Made by a program: the position numbers and the translations under genes
Notes under the pieces: model-generated
Databases searched by the model: none
What the model saw: the letters and a program-made list of their open reading frames with translations, nothing else
Told to the model about the DNA's origin: nothing
Shown here: positions 53,878 through 63,755 of the stretch, piece by piece
Layout of the letters: every line of letters begins with the position of its first letter
How positions within the stretch are numbered: the first letter of the stretch is position 1
Assembly: GCA_937920515.1 (NCBI GenBank)
Contig: CALEUG010000004.1
Location: 1 to 64,000 of the forward strand
DNA from: an uncultured bacterium
GTDB taxonomy: Bacteria > Acidobacteriota > Aminicenantia > Aminicenantales > Saccharicenantaceae
DNA: 64,000 nucleotides
Direction: 5' to 3'

Positions 53878-54961
53878 GTCTGACTCCTTTCTGCAAGGCC
53901 AGGAACTCGTAGTGATTGACCATCTTCTGAGCCATGGCCTCGACTGAATGTTTGCTGGAAACCAGCTCATAAGCCCGGGAGCTCAGGCTCTGGGCCAGGC
54001 TGCGGTCGAGATAAAGCTTCAGCATGGCCCGGGCCAGGGCGGCGGGGTCGCCCGGCGGAACCAGAAAGCCCGTCTCGCGCTGAATGATCAGGCCGGTCAT
54101 TCCAGGAGCCATCACCCCGATTACCGGAACTTTCCAGACCATGGCTTTGAGTATGTATTCCTCGGGCAGAGAATAAGCACCTAAGACAAAAAGGTCCAGG
54201 GCCGAAATAACCTCGGCTAACTGTTCGTTAAAGCCCAGGTAAAAATACAGGTTTTCAAATTCCATGGCCTGTTCCTGGCGAAGCCTTTCCAGGTTCAGGG
54301 CTCCAATTCCCAGAATAATTACCTTCAGTCTGGGTGCTTCCTGGTCAAGAATCCTGACTGCCTCAAGGTGGCTCTTGAGTGTTTTCAGGTCTTCCAGCGG
54401 ACAGAGCAGTCCCGTTAGGAAATGCTCGGGCTGGAGGTTGAGCTCCTGGCGCAAAAAATCCTTTCTGGCATTCTGGAATCGGGAGAAATCCAGTCCCGGC
54501 GGAATGACTTCCAGTTTCCCCTGGCCCAGGTTATGCTTCAGGAGAAGCCTCTTGTTCTCATCGTTATTGCAGACCACCGAATCAACCTGGCTCAGAATGC
54601 CGAGTGCTTCTTTCAGGCTCCAGTCAGGCTTCCAGGAAGCCAGCCGGACCTTGACTCCCGCCTTCTGGGCCGCTTTCCAGACGGAACCGGCGGCCGCCCG
54701 GTCGAAGAAATGGACGACCTGTATCTCGTTTTTCTTGAAAAGCCGCTGCAGTTTCCAGGAAGACAGCCAGCCGGAACTGCCGTCCAGCCGGTGGTTAAGC
54801 ACCCTGATTCCCTGCAACCTGGCCCGGGAAGAAAGCTTGCTGCCAGGAGTACTAAGGATGAAAAATGGAATTTTTTTCTTCCTGAGCTCCTGAGAAATCA
54901 GAAATAATTGTTTGAGCTCCAGTTCGTCCTGCGGATCACTGGCTACGAGACACAGGCTCAA
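53867..54961 (-). CDS. GT4-type glycosyltransferase
   Basis: A 364-aa GT-B glycosyltransferase. The C-terminal half is clear: KLEVIPPGLDFSRF, VIILGIGALNLERL, LYFYLGFNEQLAEVISALDLFVLGAYSL, EEYILKAMVWKVPVIGV, TGLIIQRETGFLVPPGD. It probably acts in lipopolysaccharide or surface-glycan synthesis together with the GT2 enzyme it overlaps by 26 nt. The sugar is unknown. Confidence 0.85.
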   Translation of the reverse strand: MSLCLVASDPQDELELKQLFLISQELRKKKIPFFILSTPGSKLSSRARLQGIRVLNHRLDGSSGWLSSWKLQRLFKKNEIQVVHFFDRAAAGSVWKAAQKAGVKVRLASWKPDWSLKEALGILSQVDSVVCNNDENKRLLLKHNLGQGKLEVIPPGLDFSRFQNARKDFLRQELNLQPEHFLTGLLCPLEDLKTLKSHLEAVRILDQEAPRLKVIILGIGALNLERLRQEQAMEFENLYFYLGFNEQLAEVISALDLFVLGAYSLPEEYILKAMVWKVPVIGVMAPGMTGLIIQRETGFLVPPGDPAALARAMLKLYLDRSLAQSLSSRAYELVSSKHSVEAMAQKMVNHYEFLALQKGVRLGR

Positions 54962-55715
54962 TTCTCTCTCCTTTTTTCCAGACCTCTTTCAGCTTGGCGT
55001 ATTTAAGAAAGACAGAATAAGCGGCCAGCGTGGAGATTACCAGCCCGGGAAAGCCGTCGAGCCAGCCCCCTTTACCAAGGTAGGTTCCCAGAAACCTGGC
55101 GGCCGGAGACACCCAGAAATGATAGAAGCGAGCCCTTTTCCTTTTCAAATACAGTTCCTGGGCCCGCCTCTCCGAAACCCGGTTCAGATAATTCAGGTGC
55201 TCGGAAATGGAAGCGAAGGCCAGGTGCTCGACCGGGTTTTTCAGCCGGCCGGCCTTGCCGGTAAAATTCAGGGCCACCCGGAACCGATCGCGGACCCATG
55301 ATCCCTTATCCCTGCGGTATAACCTTATCCTGAGGTTGGGATACCAGCCCGAATGCCTGACCCAGCGGCCGAGATAGAAACTCAGGCGCGGAACCAGGTA
55401 ACCTTCGGCCTCGTCCGGTTTCTGCTTGATTTTGAGAAGCTCCAGCTTCAGCCCGCGCGACAGCCTTTCGTCTGGCTCCAGCGACAGTATCCAGTTGAAA
55501 GTGGCTTTCTCCTGGCCAAAGTTTTTGAGCACGGCATAATCGGCAGAACTGTGCCGGTAGATCTTATCGGTGAAACAGGTGGCAACTTTTCTGGTCAGGT
55601 CGGTGCTGAGGCTGTCCACCACCACGATTTCATCGACCACTCCCTGAAGCGATTCCAGGCAGTCTATTATCTTTTTTTCATTATTGTAGGTTACGACAAC
55701 CGCCGTGATTTTCAC
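54936..55715 (-). CDS. GT2-family glycosyltransferase (WaaE/LgtF-like)
   Basis: A 259-aa inverting glycosyltransferase. It begins ITAVVVTYNNEKKIIDCLESL, has VDEIVVVDSLSTDLT, the acidic WILSLEPDERLS, and GWYPNLRIRLYRR; the C-terminal hydrophobic part (GLVISTLAAYSVFLKYAK) may associate with the membrane. The pattern fits LPS inner-core beta-glycosyltransferases, though without neighbours such as waaA this is an inference. It is followed closely by the GT4 gene. Confidence 0.85.
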   Translation of the reverse strand: MKITAVVVTYNNEKKIIDCLESLQGVVDEIVVVDSLSTDLTRKVATCFTDKIYRHSSADYAVLKNFGQEKATFNWILSLEPDERLSRGLKLELLKIKQKPDEAEGYLVPRLSFYLGRWVRHSGWYPNLRIRLYRRDKGSWVRDRFRVALNFTGKAGRLKNPVEHLAFASISEHLNYLNRVSERRAQELYLKRKRARFYHFWVSPAARFLGTYLGKGGWLDGFPGLVISTLAAYSVFLKYAKLKEVWKKGERIEPVSRSQ

Positions 55716-55757
55716 AGGTAAATATTAACATAACCCCGGCCCGGCACTCAAACGGAA

Positions 55758-57335
55758 TTAATGTCGACCGACCTGGCTGAGACTGACCTTTCTGTTGGCC
55801 AGGATGGTACCCAGGACTTTTTCCAGCCTGGCCTGGGCCAGGTTGTAATCAACCAGGGCCTTGAGCTCGGCCGAGCGGGCGGCGGCCAGCTTTTCCTGGG
55901 CGTCCAGCACAAAGAAGCTGGTGGTCAGCCCAACGGCCAGTTTCTTGGTCTCGGCTTCCAGCAGCTTCTCCGCATATTCTCTGGCCACCCGGTAAGCTTC
56001 AACGCTCTTGGCCAGAGTTTCAATGTTATGAACTGCTTCGCTGACTTCCAGCATGACCTGCTGCTCCCGGGCTTTCTGCCTGGCCTCGGCCGCAGCCAGT
56101 TCCACCCGGGCCAGGGCCAGTCTGGACCGGCCGAGATAATCGGCCAGGGGTATGGTCAGGGTAAAATTGACCGACCAGTTGTTGTAGAGGAACCTGGAGG
56201 CATCGCGAAAAGAATCCCAGAGGCTGCCCGGGGTCTTGCCGACAACCTCACCGGTCCAGGGATTATTATCACGGTAAATAAGCCGATCGCCAGAAATTCC
56301 AGGGCTCCAGTAAGAAACACTCATATCCAGCTGGGGAAGCATCTGGTTCCGGACAAAGTCGTAATCAAACTTTTTGCTCTCGATGGTCAGGCTGTCAATC
56401 TGCAGGTCAGGCCGCATCATCAGCGCCGTCCGCAGGGCTTCGTTCAGGTCAATCCGGACCGGCTTGAATTCCGGTCTTTCCGCGGGCACCAGGGTAACCG
56501 AGCCCAGTTCGGAACCGCTGGCCAGGTTCAGCATGACTTTTAACCTGTCCTCAGCCGTCCGGACCGCAGCTTCAGCCTGGACGATCTCGGCCTCTCTCTG
56601 GGAAACGGCCGCCTGGACGTTGAGAATTTCGATGGCTGCCTGCTGCCCGACCTCAATTTCTTTCCTGGTCTTGGCCAGCTGGTCGCGGGCCAGCTGCAAC
56701 GACTGCTGCTTAACCTTCAAATTTTCCCGGGCCAGCACCAGGTTCCAGTAGGCATCCTCCACCTGGTAGATGGTCTCCATAACCTGGCTCTTGAGCTGGG
56801 CCTCGGAGATGGCATAGTTCTGGCGAGCGATTATAATTTCTCGCCTGGCCACCCGCGGTCCAAAATTTCGGAGCAGTGGCTGGACAAAATTAAACCGCAA
56901 CTGGGTGTTATAATAGGGGTTGAAAAGCTGGAAGAGCTGGTTGGTGTTGGTGCTGTAATTGGACATGGCCACCGAAAAAGTTCCGCCGATCGGCAGCCGC
57001 TGCGATAGCCTGGTTTCGTAGTTCTGGGAAGAGGTGATGTAAGTCCCTGACCCCTGAATCCACCAGGTTGAAGGCTGCTCATTCCGATTGCTGCCGTAGC
57101 TCATTTCCAGGCTGGGAAGAAAAACTTCTCTGGCCACGGCAATATTTTCACTGGCTTTCTCGGTGGAATAGACTTCGGCTACCAGGTTAAGATTGTGCTT
57201 AAGAGCCCGGTAGATAGCTTCGTCCAGGCTCAGAGAAACTTCTCTGGGGGTGGATTCCTGGGCATAAAGGCCAGAAGCCAGCGCAACCAGGAAGATAAGA
57301 GTAAGACAAATTTCAGTATTTGATTTTCTCGCCAT
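55758..57335 (-). CDS. TolC-family outer-membrane efflux protein
   Basis: A 525-aa export-channel protein. The start at 57335 follows GAGGTGATAAC. A signal peptide (LIFLVALASGLYAQ) is followed by two OEP repeats with long heptad-like helices (residues ~60-300 and ~330-520), containing VEDAYWNLVLARENLKVKQ and EVSEAVHNIETLAKSVEA. No inner-membrane pump or adaptor is adjacent in the window. It reads on the same strand as the glycosyltransferases 42 nt downstream. Confidence 0.9.
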   Translation of the reverse strand: MARKSNTEICLTLIFLVALASGLYAQESTPREVSLSLDEAIYRALKHNLNLVAEVYSTEKASENIAVAREVFLPSLEMSYGSNRNEQPSTWWIQGSGTYITSSQNYETRLSQRLPIGGTFSVAMSNYSTNTNQLFQLFNPYYNTQLRFNFVQPLLRNFGPRVARREIIIARQNYAISEAQLKSQVMETIYQVEDAYWNLVLARENLKVKQQSLQLARDQLAKTRKEIEVGQQAAIEILNVQAAVSQREAEIVQAEAAVRTAEDRLKVMLNLASGSELGSVTLVPAERPEFKPVRIDLNEALRTALMMRPDLQIDSLTIESKKFDYDFVRNQMLPQLDMSVSYWSPGISGDRLIYRDNNPWTGEVVGKTPGSLWDSFRDASRFLYNNWSVNFTLTIPLADYLGRSRLALARVELAAAEARQKAREQQVMLEVSEAVHNIETLAKSVEAYRVAREYAEKLLEAETKKLAVGLTTSFFVLDAQEKLAAARSAELKALVDYNLAQARLEKVLGTILANRKVSLSQVGRH

Positions 57336-57344
57336 TGTTATCAC

Positions 57345-57685
57345 CTCAAGCCTCCTGACATCGGTCCCGTTGCCGGTCTGGAATTAAGTTTAACAGAAGC
57401 GTTTTGAATAAAGCAAACTTAATTCTCCCATTAAATATACGATTCAAGAATGGGAAAGTTACAACTGGACTCCTTGAGAAGAGACGGCCGGCAACCAGGA
57501 ATTTTCCCGCCGGGTTCATCCATATTAACGGGATCAAGGCCACCGCGGTCCGGTCCGTTAAACAGAATCCGGGCGCCAGCTTCCAGGGCCACCACTCAGT
57601 CGGAAGCAGGGAGAGCGGCGCCCGGCATTAACTTGCCGGATTCATCCGATCGGCCGGGCCTGAAGAATTCAGCCGGTCTTATCTT
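57345..57685. other. Intergenic, nothing recognised
   Basis: About 340 nt upstream of the TolC gene and downstream of tsaD. Short plus-strand ORFs here lack ribosome sites. No hairpin-plus-T terminator was seen. Confidence 0.4.
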
Positions 57686-58702
57686 TTATCTCGGATAGGC
57701 GTCCAGGTCCAGGTCGGTAGAGGTTACAGGGGAAGCCAGGTATTTCTTCCAGGCCAGGGCTCCGACCATGCCAGCGTTATCGGTACAAAGGCGGGGAGAG
57801 GGAACAAATGACGGCAGGGCATAGCCGGTGGCCAGCTCGGAAAACCTGGTCCGCAGCCTGGTGTTACGGGCCACACCTCCGCATAGTATCAGAGAGGCCG
57901 GCCGGAATTCTTCCAGGGCTCTGTGGACATTTTCCAGAAGCGCCCGGGCCACCGTCTCTTCAAAGCTGGCCAGGAAATTGCTGAGCTCTGGATGTTCTGC
58001 GGTCAGCTGATTTTCCCTGATTATTTTCAAAGCAGCAGTTTTAAGCCCGGAAAAGCTGAAATCATAGCCGGCAACTTTCATCCTGGGCAGGGAAAAATGA
58101 AAGCGGGAACTGTCTCCGCCGCGGGCCAGACGTTCTATGACAGGTCCACCCGGGTAGCCCAATTTCAAGAACTTGGCCACCTTGTCCAGACATTCTCCGG
58201 CCGCATCATCCCGGGTTTTGCCCAGCAGCCGGTAGCTCAGCGGTTTTTCCAGAAAATAGAGAGAAGTATGTCCGCCAGAAACCAGCAGGGCCAGCACCGG
58301 AAATTCAATCCGCTTGTTTTCCAGAAAGGGAGCTTCTATGTGAGCCTCAAGGTGGTCGACGCCTATTAGCGGTTTTTGATAATAGTAAGCCAGTCCCTTG
58401 GCAAAGGTCAGGCCGACCAGAAGCGAACCAATCAGGCCAGGCCCCTGGGTAACGGCGTAAAGGTCTATGTCTTGAAGGCTGACTTCAGCCTGAGCCAGAC
58501 TTTCTCCGACCACATAATCGATCGACTTGATGTGCTGCCGGGAAGCCAGCTCGGGCACTACCCCGCCGTAGGGTGAATGGATTTCGTCCTGGGATAGAAT
58601 GATGTTACTGAGAATTCTGCCCTGCTCCAGGACGGCAGCCGAGGTTTCGTCGCAGGAAGTCTCCACCGCCAGCAGGAAACGGGGCTTTCTTCTTCTGGTC
58701 AT
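57686..58702 (-). CDS. tsaD: tRNA threonylcarbamoyladenosine biosynthesis protein TsaD
   Basis: Transfers threonylcarbamoyl to A37 of ANN-decoding tRNAs with TsaB/TsaE. It is 338 aa. The opening is LLAVETSCDETSAAVLE, metal ligands lie in GVDHLEAHIEAP (HxxxH), and the ATP/substrate motifs are LLVSGGHTSLYFLE, GKTRDDAAGECLDKVAK, LGLYPGGP-like LGYPGGPVIE, LILCGGVARNTRLR and LCTDNAGMVGALAW. CGGAGAATGAT precedes the ATG. Confidence 0.95.
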   Translation of the reverse strand: MTRRRKPRFLLAVETSCDETSAAVLEQGRILSNIILSQDEIHSPYGGVVPELASRQHIKSIDYVVGESLAQAEVSLQDIDLYAVTQGPGLIGSLLVGLTFAKGLAYYYQKPLIGVDHLEAHIEAPFLENKRIEFPVLALLVSGGHTSLYFLEKPLSYRLLGKTRDDAAGECLDKVAKFLKLGYPGGPVIERLARGGDSSRFHFSLPRMKVAGYDFSFSGLKTAALKIIRENQLTAEHPELSNFLASFEETVARALLENVHRALEEFRPASLILCGGVARNTRLRTRFSELATGYALPSFVPSPRLCTDNAGMVGALAWKKYLASPVTSTDLDLDAYPR

Positions 58703-58938
58703 ATCATTCTCCGGAAATTAACAGGCAGATACATTTTAACCCAGGAACTGAGGCTTGACTACCTCTGGCCCGGCATTGCTATCAATTAACATCGTCAGCT
58801 ACCGGGTAGGCCAGTCCGGGGCCAGGGGCGGGTAATCATTAATTGATAATAAAAAAGGCACCGGGCCAGAAGGACTGAGCACAGAAGATGATTTTTCCGC
58901 CCTGTCCTGTAATGTTCATTTTTGATTATTTAATTTGT

Positions 58939-59976
58939 TCATTTCAGTGTCGTCATTATTTTCCCGATCTCCCGGGTAAAGGGCGGCTTTATTATCGCTT
59001 TCTCGGTGATGATGGCCGAGATCAGCCGTCCGGGAGTGACGTCAAAGGCCGGGTTTTTTACCGGAACTTCAGGCAGGGTGAGGAGCCGGCCGCCGAGCCT
59101 TCGAACTTCTTCCGGGTTCCTTTCCTCTATCGGAATTTCCCGGCCGGTCCGGAGCTGAAAATCAAAGGTGCTGAGCGGGGCAGCCACATAGAACGGAATC
59201 CGGTGTTGTCTGGCCAGAACCGCCAGGGAATAAGTTCCTATCTTATTGGCCGTGTCGCCGTTTCTGGCAATCCGGTCTGCTCCTGCAATAACCAGGCCAA
59301 CCTCGCCCCTGGCCATCAACCAGCCGGCCATGTTGTCGGTTATCAAGGTGACGGGAATCCGGTCTCGAGCCAGCTCCCAGACGGTTAGCCTGGCCCCCTG
59401 CAGAAATGGCCTGGTTTCACAGGCCAGGACTTTGATTTTCTTTTTGCGGGCAAAGGCCGACCTGATGACACCAAGGGCTGTGCCATATCCGGCCGTGGCC
59501 AGGGCTCCGGCATTACAGTGGGTCAGGATAGTGGCTCCATCGGGGATAAGACCTTCTCCGTTCTCCCCGATTTTCCTGTTTATTTCCAGGTCTTCCTTTT
59601 CTATCTTCCGGGCTTCGGCCAGCAGGATTTTTTTCAACCGGCTGAGGTCTGTATTTTTATTTTCTTCAAAAACCCTCTTCATCCTCTCCAGAGCCCAGAA
59701 CAGATTCCTGGCGGTTGGCCTGGTCCGCCACAGCCGCCGGTAAAATCTGTCAAAATCTCTCTCCGGGTCCGCCCCGGGTTTCAGGCTCCTCATTCCCAGG
59801 GCCAGGCCGTAGGCCGCCGCTATACCGATGGCCGGGGCTCCCCTTATCACCATGTCTTCTATGGCCCGGGCCACCTCTTCCACGGTTTTCAGGTTGAGGT
59901 ACTGTTCTTTCCACGGCAGCCGGCGCTGGTCGACCATGACCAGCACTCCGTTCTTCCAGGCTATAGCCGGCAGCAT
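58939..59976 (-). CDS. mtnA: Methylthioribose-1-phosphate isomerase
   Basis: Methionine salvage: MTR-1-P to MTRu-1-P. The start is placed at 59976 (345 aa), two bases after the preceding gene's stop, with GAGGAGGTGAGC upstream. Motifs: VIRGAPAIGIAAAYG, LTHCNAGALATAGYGTALG with the catalytic Cys, ETRPFLQGARLT, and AGADRIARNGDTANKIGTY with the catalytic Asp. Ribose-1,5-bisphosphate isomerase is an alternative for some relatives. Confidence 0.92.
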   Translation of the reverse strand: MLPAIAWKNGVLVMVDQRRLPWKEQYLNLKTVEEVARAIEDMVIRGAPAIGIAAAYGLALGMRSLKPGADPERDFDRFYRRLWRTRPTARNLFWALERMKRVFEENKNTDLSRLKKILLAEARKIEKEDLEINRKIGENGEGLIPDGATILTHCNAGALATAGYGTALGVIRSAFARKKKIKVLACETRPFLQGARLTVWELARDRIPVTLITDNMAGWLMARGEVGLVIAGADRIARNGDTANKIGTYSLAVLARQHRIPFYVAAPLSTFDFQLRTGREIPIEERNPEEVRRLGGRLLTLPEVPVKNPAFDVTPGRLISAIITEKAIIKPPFTREIGKIMTTLK

Positions 59977-59978
59977 GC

Positions 59979-60839
59979 TCACCTCCTCTTCCAGTCCGGA
60001 GTCTCCTCGTCCGGCCATTTCCATTTATTTATCCAGAGCCGGTAAGTACGACTGAACTCAGTCCAGGCTTCCCCGGCCAGGGAGTCCTTGAGCCGGCGGT
60101 AGCAGAAAACAATCTGGTTGTCGTTATCGCGATGGATTTCCAGTCCGGGCAGCCCCAGTTCCCTGGCCATGACCGCTTCTTCAAAGCTCTCGCGGTATTT
60201 TCCCCGGTGACCGAAAAGCTGCGAAAGAAGATAATGGTAATAGCCACAGGCCGGGTCTGACTCCAGGGCTTTTTCCACTATTCCGATAGATTTAGTGATA
60301 ATTTTTTCCTGCTCTTTTTCCGCCACTGCCGGCAGCAACTCGAGCTGGCTGTCTATCAATCGGCCCAGGGCAGCCCGGACCACCGGAGAGAATTTGCCCC
60401 GCTCGCTCAGGATGGAATACAGGCGAATAGCCGGTCCGCTGAGTCCCTGTTCCTCGAGGGAAACAGCCAGCCCCAGCAGACTGACCTCCCGGGCCCAGCC
60501 CTCAGCCTTCTCCTCGCCCAGGGCCGCAGCCTGGCTGAAACTGCGGCTGGCTTCTGGCCACCTGGCCAGCTTAACCTCGGCCAGGCCCTTGAGCAGGTAA
60601 GCCCGGGCCGATGGTCTCTTCCTGACCTCCCGTTCCGCCTCTTCCAGCGATTTCTTGTAAAATGCAATCGCCTCTTCGGTCCGAAAAGACTTTTCCCGTT
60701 CCTGGGCCCTGGCCAGGTGCAGCCTGGCTTTCTGCAGGGACGAAGCGCAGCCGGAAAGAAGCAACACCAGGGACAGGATGATTATTACCCCTGACAATGT
60801 CTTGTTGTCCGGTGTTGTTTTTGGCAGAATTCGAGTCAT
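59979..60839 (-). CDS. TPR-containing lipoprotein
   Basis: A 286-aa exported lipoprotein (lipobox VLLLSGC, Cys ~31). Tetratricopeptide-like helical repeats follow: FRTEEAIAFYKKSLEEAE, RAYLLKGLAEVKLARWPEASRSF, EKALESDPACGYYHYLLSQLF. It probably scaffolds envelope proteins. It is 2 nt upstream of mtnA and ~25 nt downstream of the next gene, so likely cotranscribed, with no obvious functional link. Confidence 0.75.
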   Translation of the reverse strand: MTRILPKTTPDNKTLSGVIIILSLVLLLSGCASSLQKARLHLARAQEREKSFRTEEAIAFYKKSLEEAEREVRKRPSARAYLLKGLAEVKLARWPEASRSFSQAAALGEEKAEGWAREVSLLGLAVSLEEQGLSGPAIRLYSILSERGKFSPVVRAALGRLIDSQLELLPAVAEKEQEKIITKSIGIVEKALESDPACGYYHYLLSQLFGHRGKYRESFEEAVMARELGLPGLEIHRDNDNQIVFCYRRLKDSLAGEAWTEFSRTYRLWINKWKWPDEETPDWKRR

Positions 60840-60864
60840 CGCCCCTCCCCCGTCTTCATTTCCG

Positions 60865-61434
60865 CTAAATCTTTTCCATTGCTTTTTTCAACAGCTGGCG
60901 GACCTCGTCTTCAGTGAGCAAGGTCCAGCCCAGTTTCAAGAATTCCGCGCAGACCTGGTCCACAGTCTTCCAGAAATTTTTCCGGAGGACGGCCGCCTGG
61001 ATTTCCGAAAGGGCTTCTTCCAGCCTGGGCCTGAACCCGGCTACCAGCCGGCGGTAATCACCATTTTTCAACTCGAAGGAGAACAGCTTTTCCAGGAAAG
61101 GATCCATCAGCCCCAGCACCGGGTAAAGAGCCCGAAAGGCCGGCCGCAGTGCCCTGAAATCCCTGTTCTTGATTTCTTCCTCATAGGCAGCCTTGAGCTC
61201 CGGCCTGCTTTCAAAAAAATCCAGGACAAATTCGGCCGGCTTGTTTTTGAGAGTCTCCGGTTCCAGCCAGACCTTAACTTCAAGGATTTTCTTTTTGACT
61301 TCCGCCCGACGGGTAACTGCCCAGACCAGCGAAGAAAAAATGACCGGCAGCAGGGCCGGCGAACCGGACGGGAAAAAATCGACGAGAATTTTCCTGGACT
61401 GCTTGAGGAAAGCGACCAGTTTTTTTTCGTCCAT
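60865..61434 (-). CDS. Hypothetical helical protein
   Basis: A 189-aa protein of mainly amphipathic helices (FLKQSRKILVDFF, ILEVKVWLEPETLKN, EEALSEIQAAVL, EDEVRQLLKKAMEKI). No signal peptide or conserved motif is recognised. It lies between lepA and the TPR lipoprotein on the same strand; GGGGGTGG precedes the ATG. Confidence 0.6.
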   Translation of the reverse strand: MDEKKLVAFLKQSRKILVDFFPSGSPALLPVIFSSLVWAVTRRAEVKKKILEVKVWLEPETLKNKPAEFVLDFFESRPELKAAYEEEIKNRDFRALRPAFRALYPVLGLMDPFLEKLFSFELKNGDYRRLVAGFRPRLEEALSEIQAAVLRKNFWKTVDQVCAEFLKLGWTLLTEDEVRQLLKKAMEKI

Positions 61435-61529
61435 TCCACCCCCTTCAATTCTTCTTGCAGGTCATAAAAAACTCCAGTCGCAAGAAACCTGATTATCTGT
61501 CGACACCGCGGCTATTATAGACGAAAATT

Positions 61530-63323
61530 CTACTTGACTTCCAGAATGGCCAGGAAGGCTTCCTGGGGAATGTCCACCCGGCCGACTCTCTTCATCCTCT
61601 TCTTGCCTTCCTTCTGCTTTTCCAGGACTTTCATCTTGCGGGTGTAATCGCCGCCGTAGAGCTTGGCCAGGACATCTTTCCGGAATGGCTTAACGGTCTC
61701 GCGGGCAATGACCCTCTTGCCGATGGCCGCCTGCAGCACCACCTCAAACTGTTGACGCGGGATGGCCTGGCGGAGCCTCTCCACCAGCGAGCGCCCGACG
61801 CGGTAAGCCTTGTCCTTATGGACGATAACAGACAGGGCATCCACTTCCTCGTAATTCACCAGGATGTCCAGCTTGACCAGCGGAGCTTCTCTGTAACCGG
61901 CCAGTTCATAGTCCATCGAAGCATAGCCCTGGGAGAGCGACTTGAGCTGGTTGTAAAAATCAAAGACGACTTCATTGAGCGGCACCAGGTAATCCAGCAG
62001 CACCCGGCTGGTGGAAATGTACTCCATCTTTTTCTGAACGCCTCGCCGATCATCCAGGAGCTGCAGCAGGTTGCCCAGGTAGCGGTCGGGGGTCAGGATC
62101 AGGGCCTCGATAATCGGTTCTTCTATCCGGTCGATGTACTGAGGCTCCGGCAGCTGCGAGGGATTATGAACTTCCTGCACTTTTCCCCCGGTGGTCACCA
62201 CCCGGTAACTGACGCTGGGGGCAGTGGTAATAAGGCTCAGGTTGAACTCCCGCTCCAGCCTCTCCTGGATGATTTCCCGGTGGAGCAGGCCCAGGAAGCC
62301 GGCCCGGAAACCGAAACCCAGGGCCGGGGAATTTTCAGGTTCAAAGTGGAAGGAAGCGTCGTTGAGCCTTAGCTTTTCCAGGGCATCGCGCAGGTCTTCA
62401 ATGCTGCTTTCACCGGCGGGGTAGAGCCCGCAGAAGACCATGGGCTTGGCTTCCTTGAATCCGGGCAGGGGCTGTTCGGCCGGCCGCAGCCTGTGGGTGA
62501 TGGTCTCGCCGATGCGGGCATGGGCCAGGTTCTTTATCCCGGCGATAAGGTAACCGACTTCGCCGGTGGAAAGCTCCTCCACCCGGACCGGCTTGGGAGT
62601 CAGGTAACCGATTTCTTCCACCTGGTACTCGGCGCCGGCGGCCATCAACACAATCCGGTCCCCGGTTTTTATGGTTCCGTCCACCACCCTGACCAGGACC
62701 ACCACCCCGCGGTAAGGGTCAAACCAGGAGTCAAACAGCAGGGCCTTTAGCGGCGAGGCGGCGCTACCCCTCGGCGGGGGAATTCTCTGGACCACGGCTT
62801 CCAGCACCTCTTCCACTCCGGTTCCTTTCTTGGCCGAGACCAGAAGAGCCTCTTCCCGCTTCAACCCGACAATATGTTCCAGCTGCTTTAGGGTCATCTC
62901 TATGTCAGCCTGGGGCAGGTCTATCTTGTTGATGACCGGGATGATCAAAAGGTCGTTCTGGATGGCCAGGTAGGCGTTGGCCAGGGTCTGGGCCTCAACG
63001 CCCTGGGAAGCGTCTATGACCAGGACCGCTCCCTCGCAGGCCGCCAGGCTGCGCGAGACTTCGTAGGAAAAATCCACGTGACCGGGGGTATCAATCAGGT
63101 TAAGAATGTATACTTCGCCGGAGCGGCTGCGGTAGGTCAGCCTGGCCGTCTGGGCCTTGATGGTGATGCCCCTTTCCCGCTCCAGGTCCATGGTGTCCAG
63201 GACCTGCTCCTTGAGCTCGCGAGGAGACAGGGCCCCGGTCAGCTCGATAAAGCGGTCGGCCAGGGTGCTCTTGCCATGGTCGACGTGGGCAATGATCGAG
63301 AAATTGCGTATTCTGTCCTTCAT
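61530..63323 (-). CDS. lepA: Elongation factor 4
   Basis: Ribosome-associated GTPase that back-translocates or remodels stalled ribosomes. It is 597 aa, the normal length. G1 is [16 protein letters not shown]2/switch [15 protein letters not shown]3 [12 protein letters not shown]4 [11 protein letters not shown]. The LepA-specific C-terminal domain ends with [28 protein letters not shown]. It is a housekeeping gene with no special context here. Confidence 0.97.
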   Translation of the reverse strand: MKDRIRNFSIIAHVDHGKSTLADRFIELTGALSPRELKEQVLDTMDLERERGITIKAQTARLTYRSRSGEVYILNLIDTPGHVDFSYEVSRSLAACEGAVLVIDASQGVEAQTLANAYLAIQNDLLIIPVINKIDLPQADIEMTLKQLEHIVGLKREEALLVSAKKGTGVEEVLEAVVQRIPPPRGSAASPLKALLFDSWFDPYRGVVVLVRVVDGTIKTGDRIVLMAAGAEYQVEEIGYLTPKPVRVEELSTGEVGYLIAGIKNLAHARIGETITHRLRPAEQPLPGFKEAKPMVFCGLYPAGESSIEDLRDALEKLRLNDASFHFEPENSPALGFGFRAGFLGLLHREIIQERLEREFNLSLITTAPSVSYRVVTTGGKVQEVHNPSQLPEPQYIDRIEEPIIEALILTPDRYLGNLLQLLDDRRGVQKKMEYISTSRVLLDYLVPLNEVVFDFYNQLKSLSQGYASMDYELAGYREAPLVKLDILVNYEEVDALSVIVHKDKAYRVGRSLVERLRQAIPRQQFEVVLQAAIGKRVIARETVKPFRKDVLAKLYGGDYTRKMKVLEKQKEGKKRMKRVGRVDIPQEAFLAILEVK

Positions 63324-63539
63324 TATTTACACCGCTCATTTATCCGGATGACCGGCCGTTTTCAGCCAGAAAAGAGGCAGGCTGTTTTCATATTTTAATG
63401 GAAAAAGGCGGTGCTGACAACTGCCCGCCCGGGCAGACCGGCCAGTCTTTCCTTGACTTTTTCCCGGCCATAGAGTACCTTTTTATCTGGAATCGGAGAC
63501 ATCTCAACCCGTTTGAGTAAACTCCGGAAGGAGGCCTGC

Positions 63540-63731
63540 ATGTTAGGTTCAATCGGACCGACCGAACTCTTATTAATCCTGCTTATCGTTATCATCATCT
63601 TCGGAGCCAGAAAGCTTCCAGACCTGGGTAAATCCCTGGGTGAAGGTATAAAGAATTTCAAGAAAGCGGTCAGCAGCGGCAAGGAAGAGCACCCTTCTGA
63701 TAACCAGACCAAGCCGCCGGCTGCCAGTTGA
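63540..63731 (+). CDS. tatA: Twin-arginine translocase subunit TatA
   Basis: A 63-aa protein. The start at 63540 follows AAGGAGG; an upstream in-frame ATG at 63513 would add nine residues. One membrane helix ([16 protein letters not shown]) is followed by the [20 protein letters not shown] amphipathic helix typical of TatA, then a charged tail. It would form the Tat pore for folded proteins. TatB or TatC are not in the window. It is on the strand opposite to lepA. Confidence 0.93.
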   Translation: MLGSIGPTELLLILLIVIIIFGARKLPDLGKSLGEGIKNFKKAVSSGKEEHPSDNQTKPPAAS

Positions 63732-63755
63732 AAAACTTCTTCTGAATCCTGAGCA

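Noticed and set aside
55761-56543. 260-codon ORF antisense to the TolC gene
   Set aside because: It is the shadow of a clear TolC-family frame in GC-rich sequence and has no protein features of its own.
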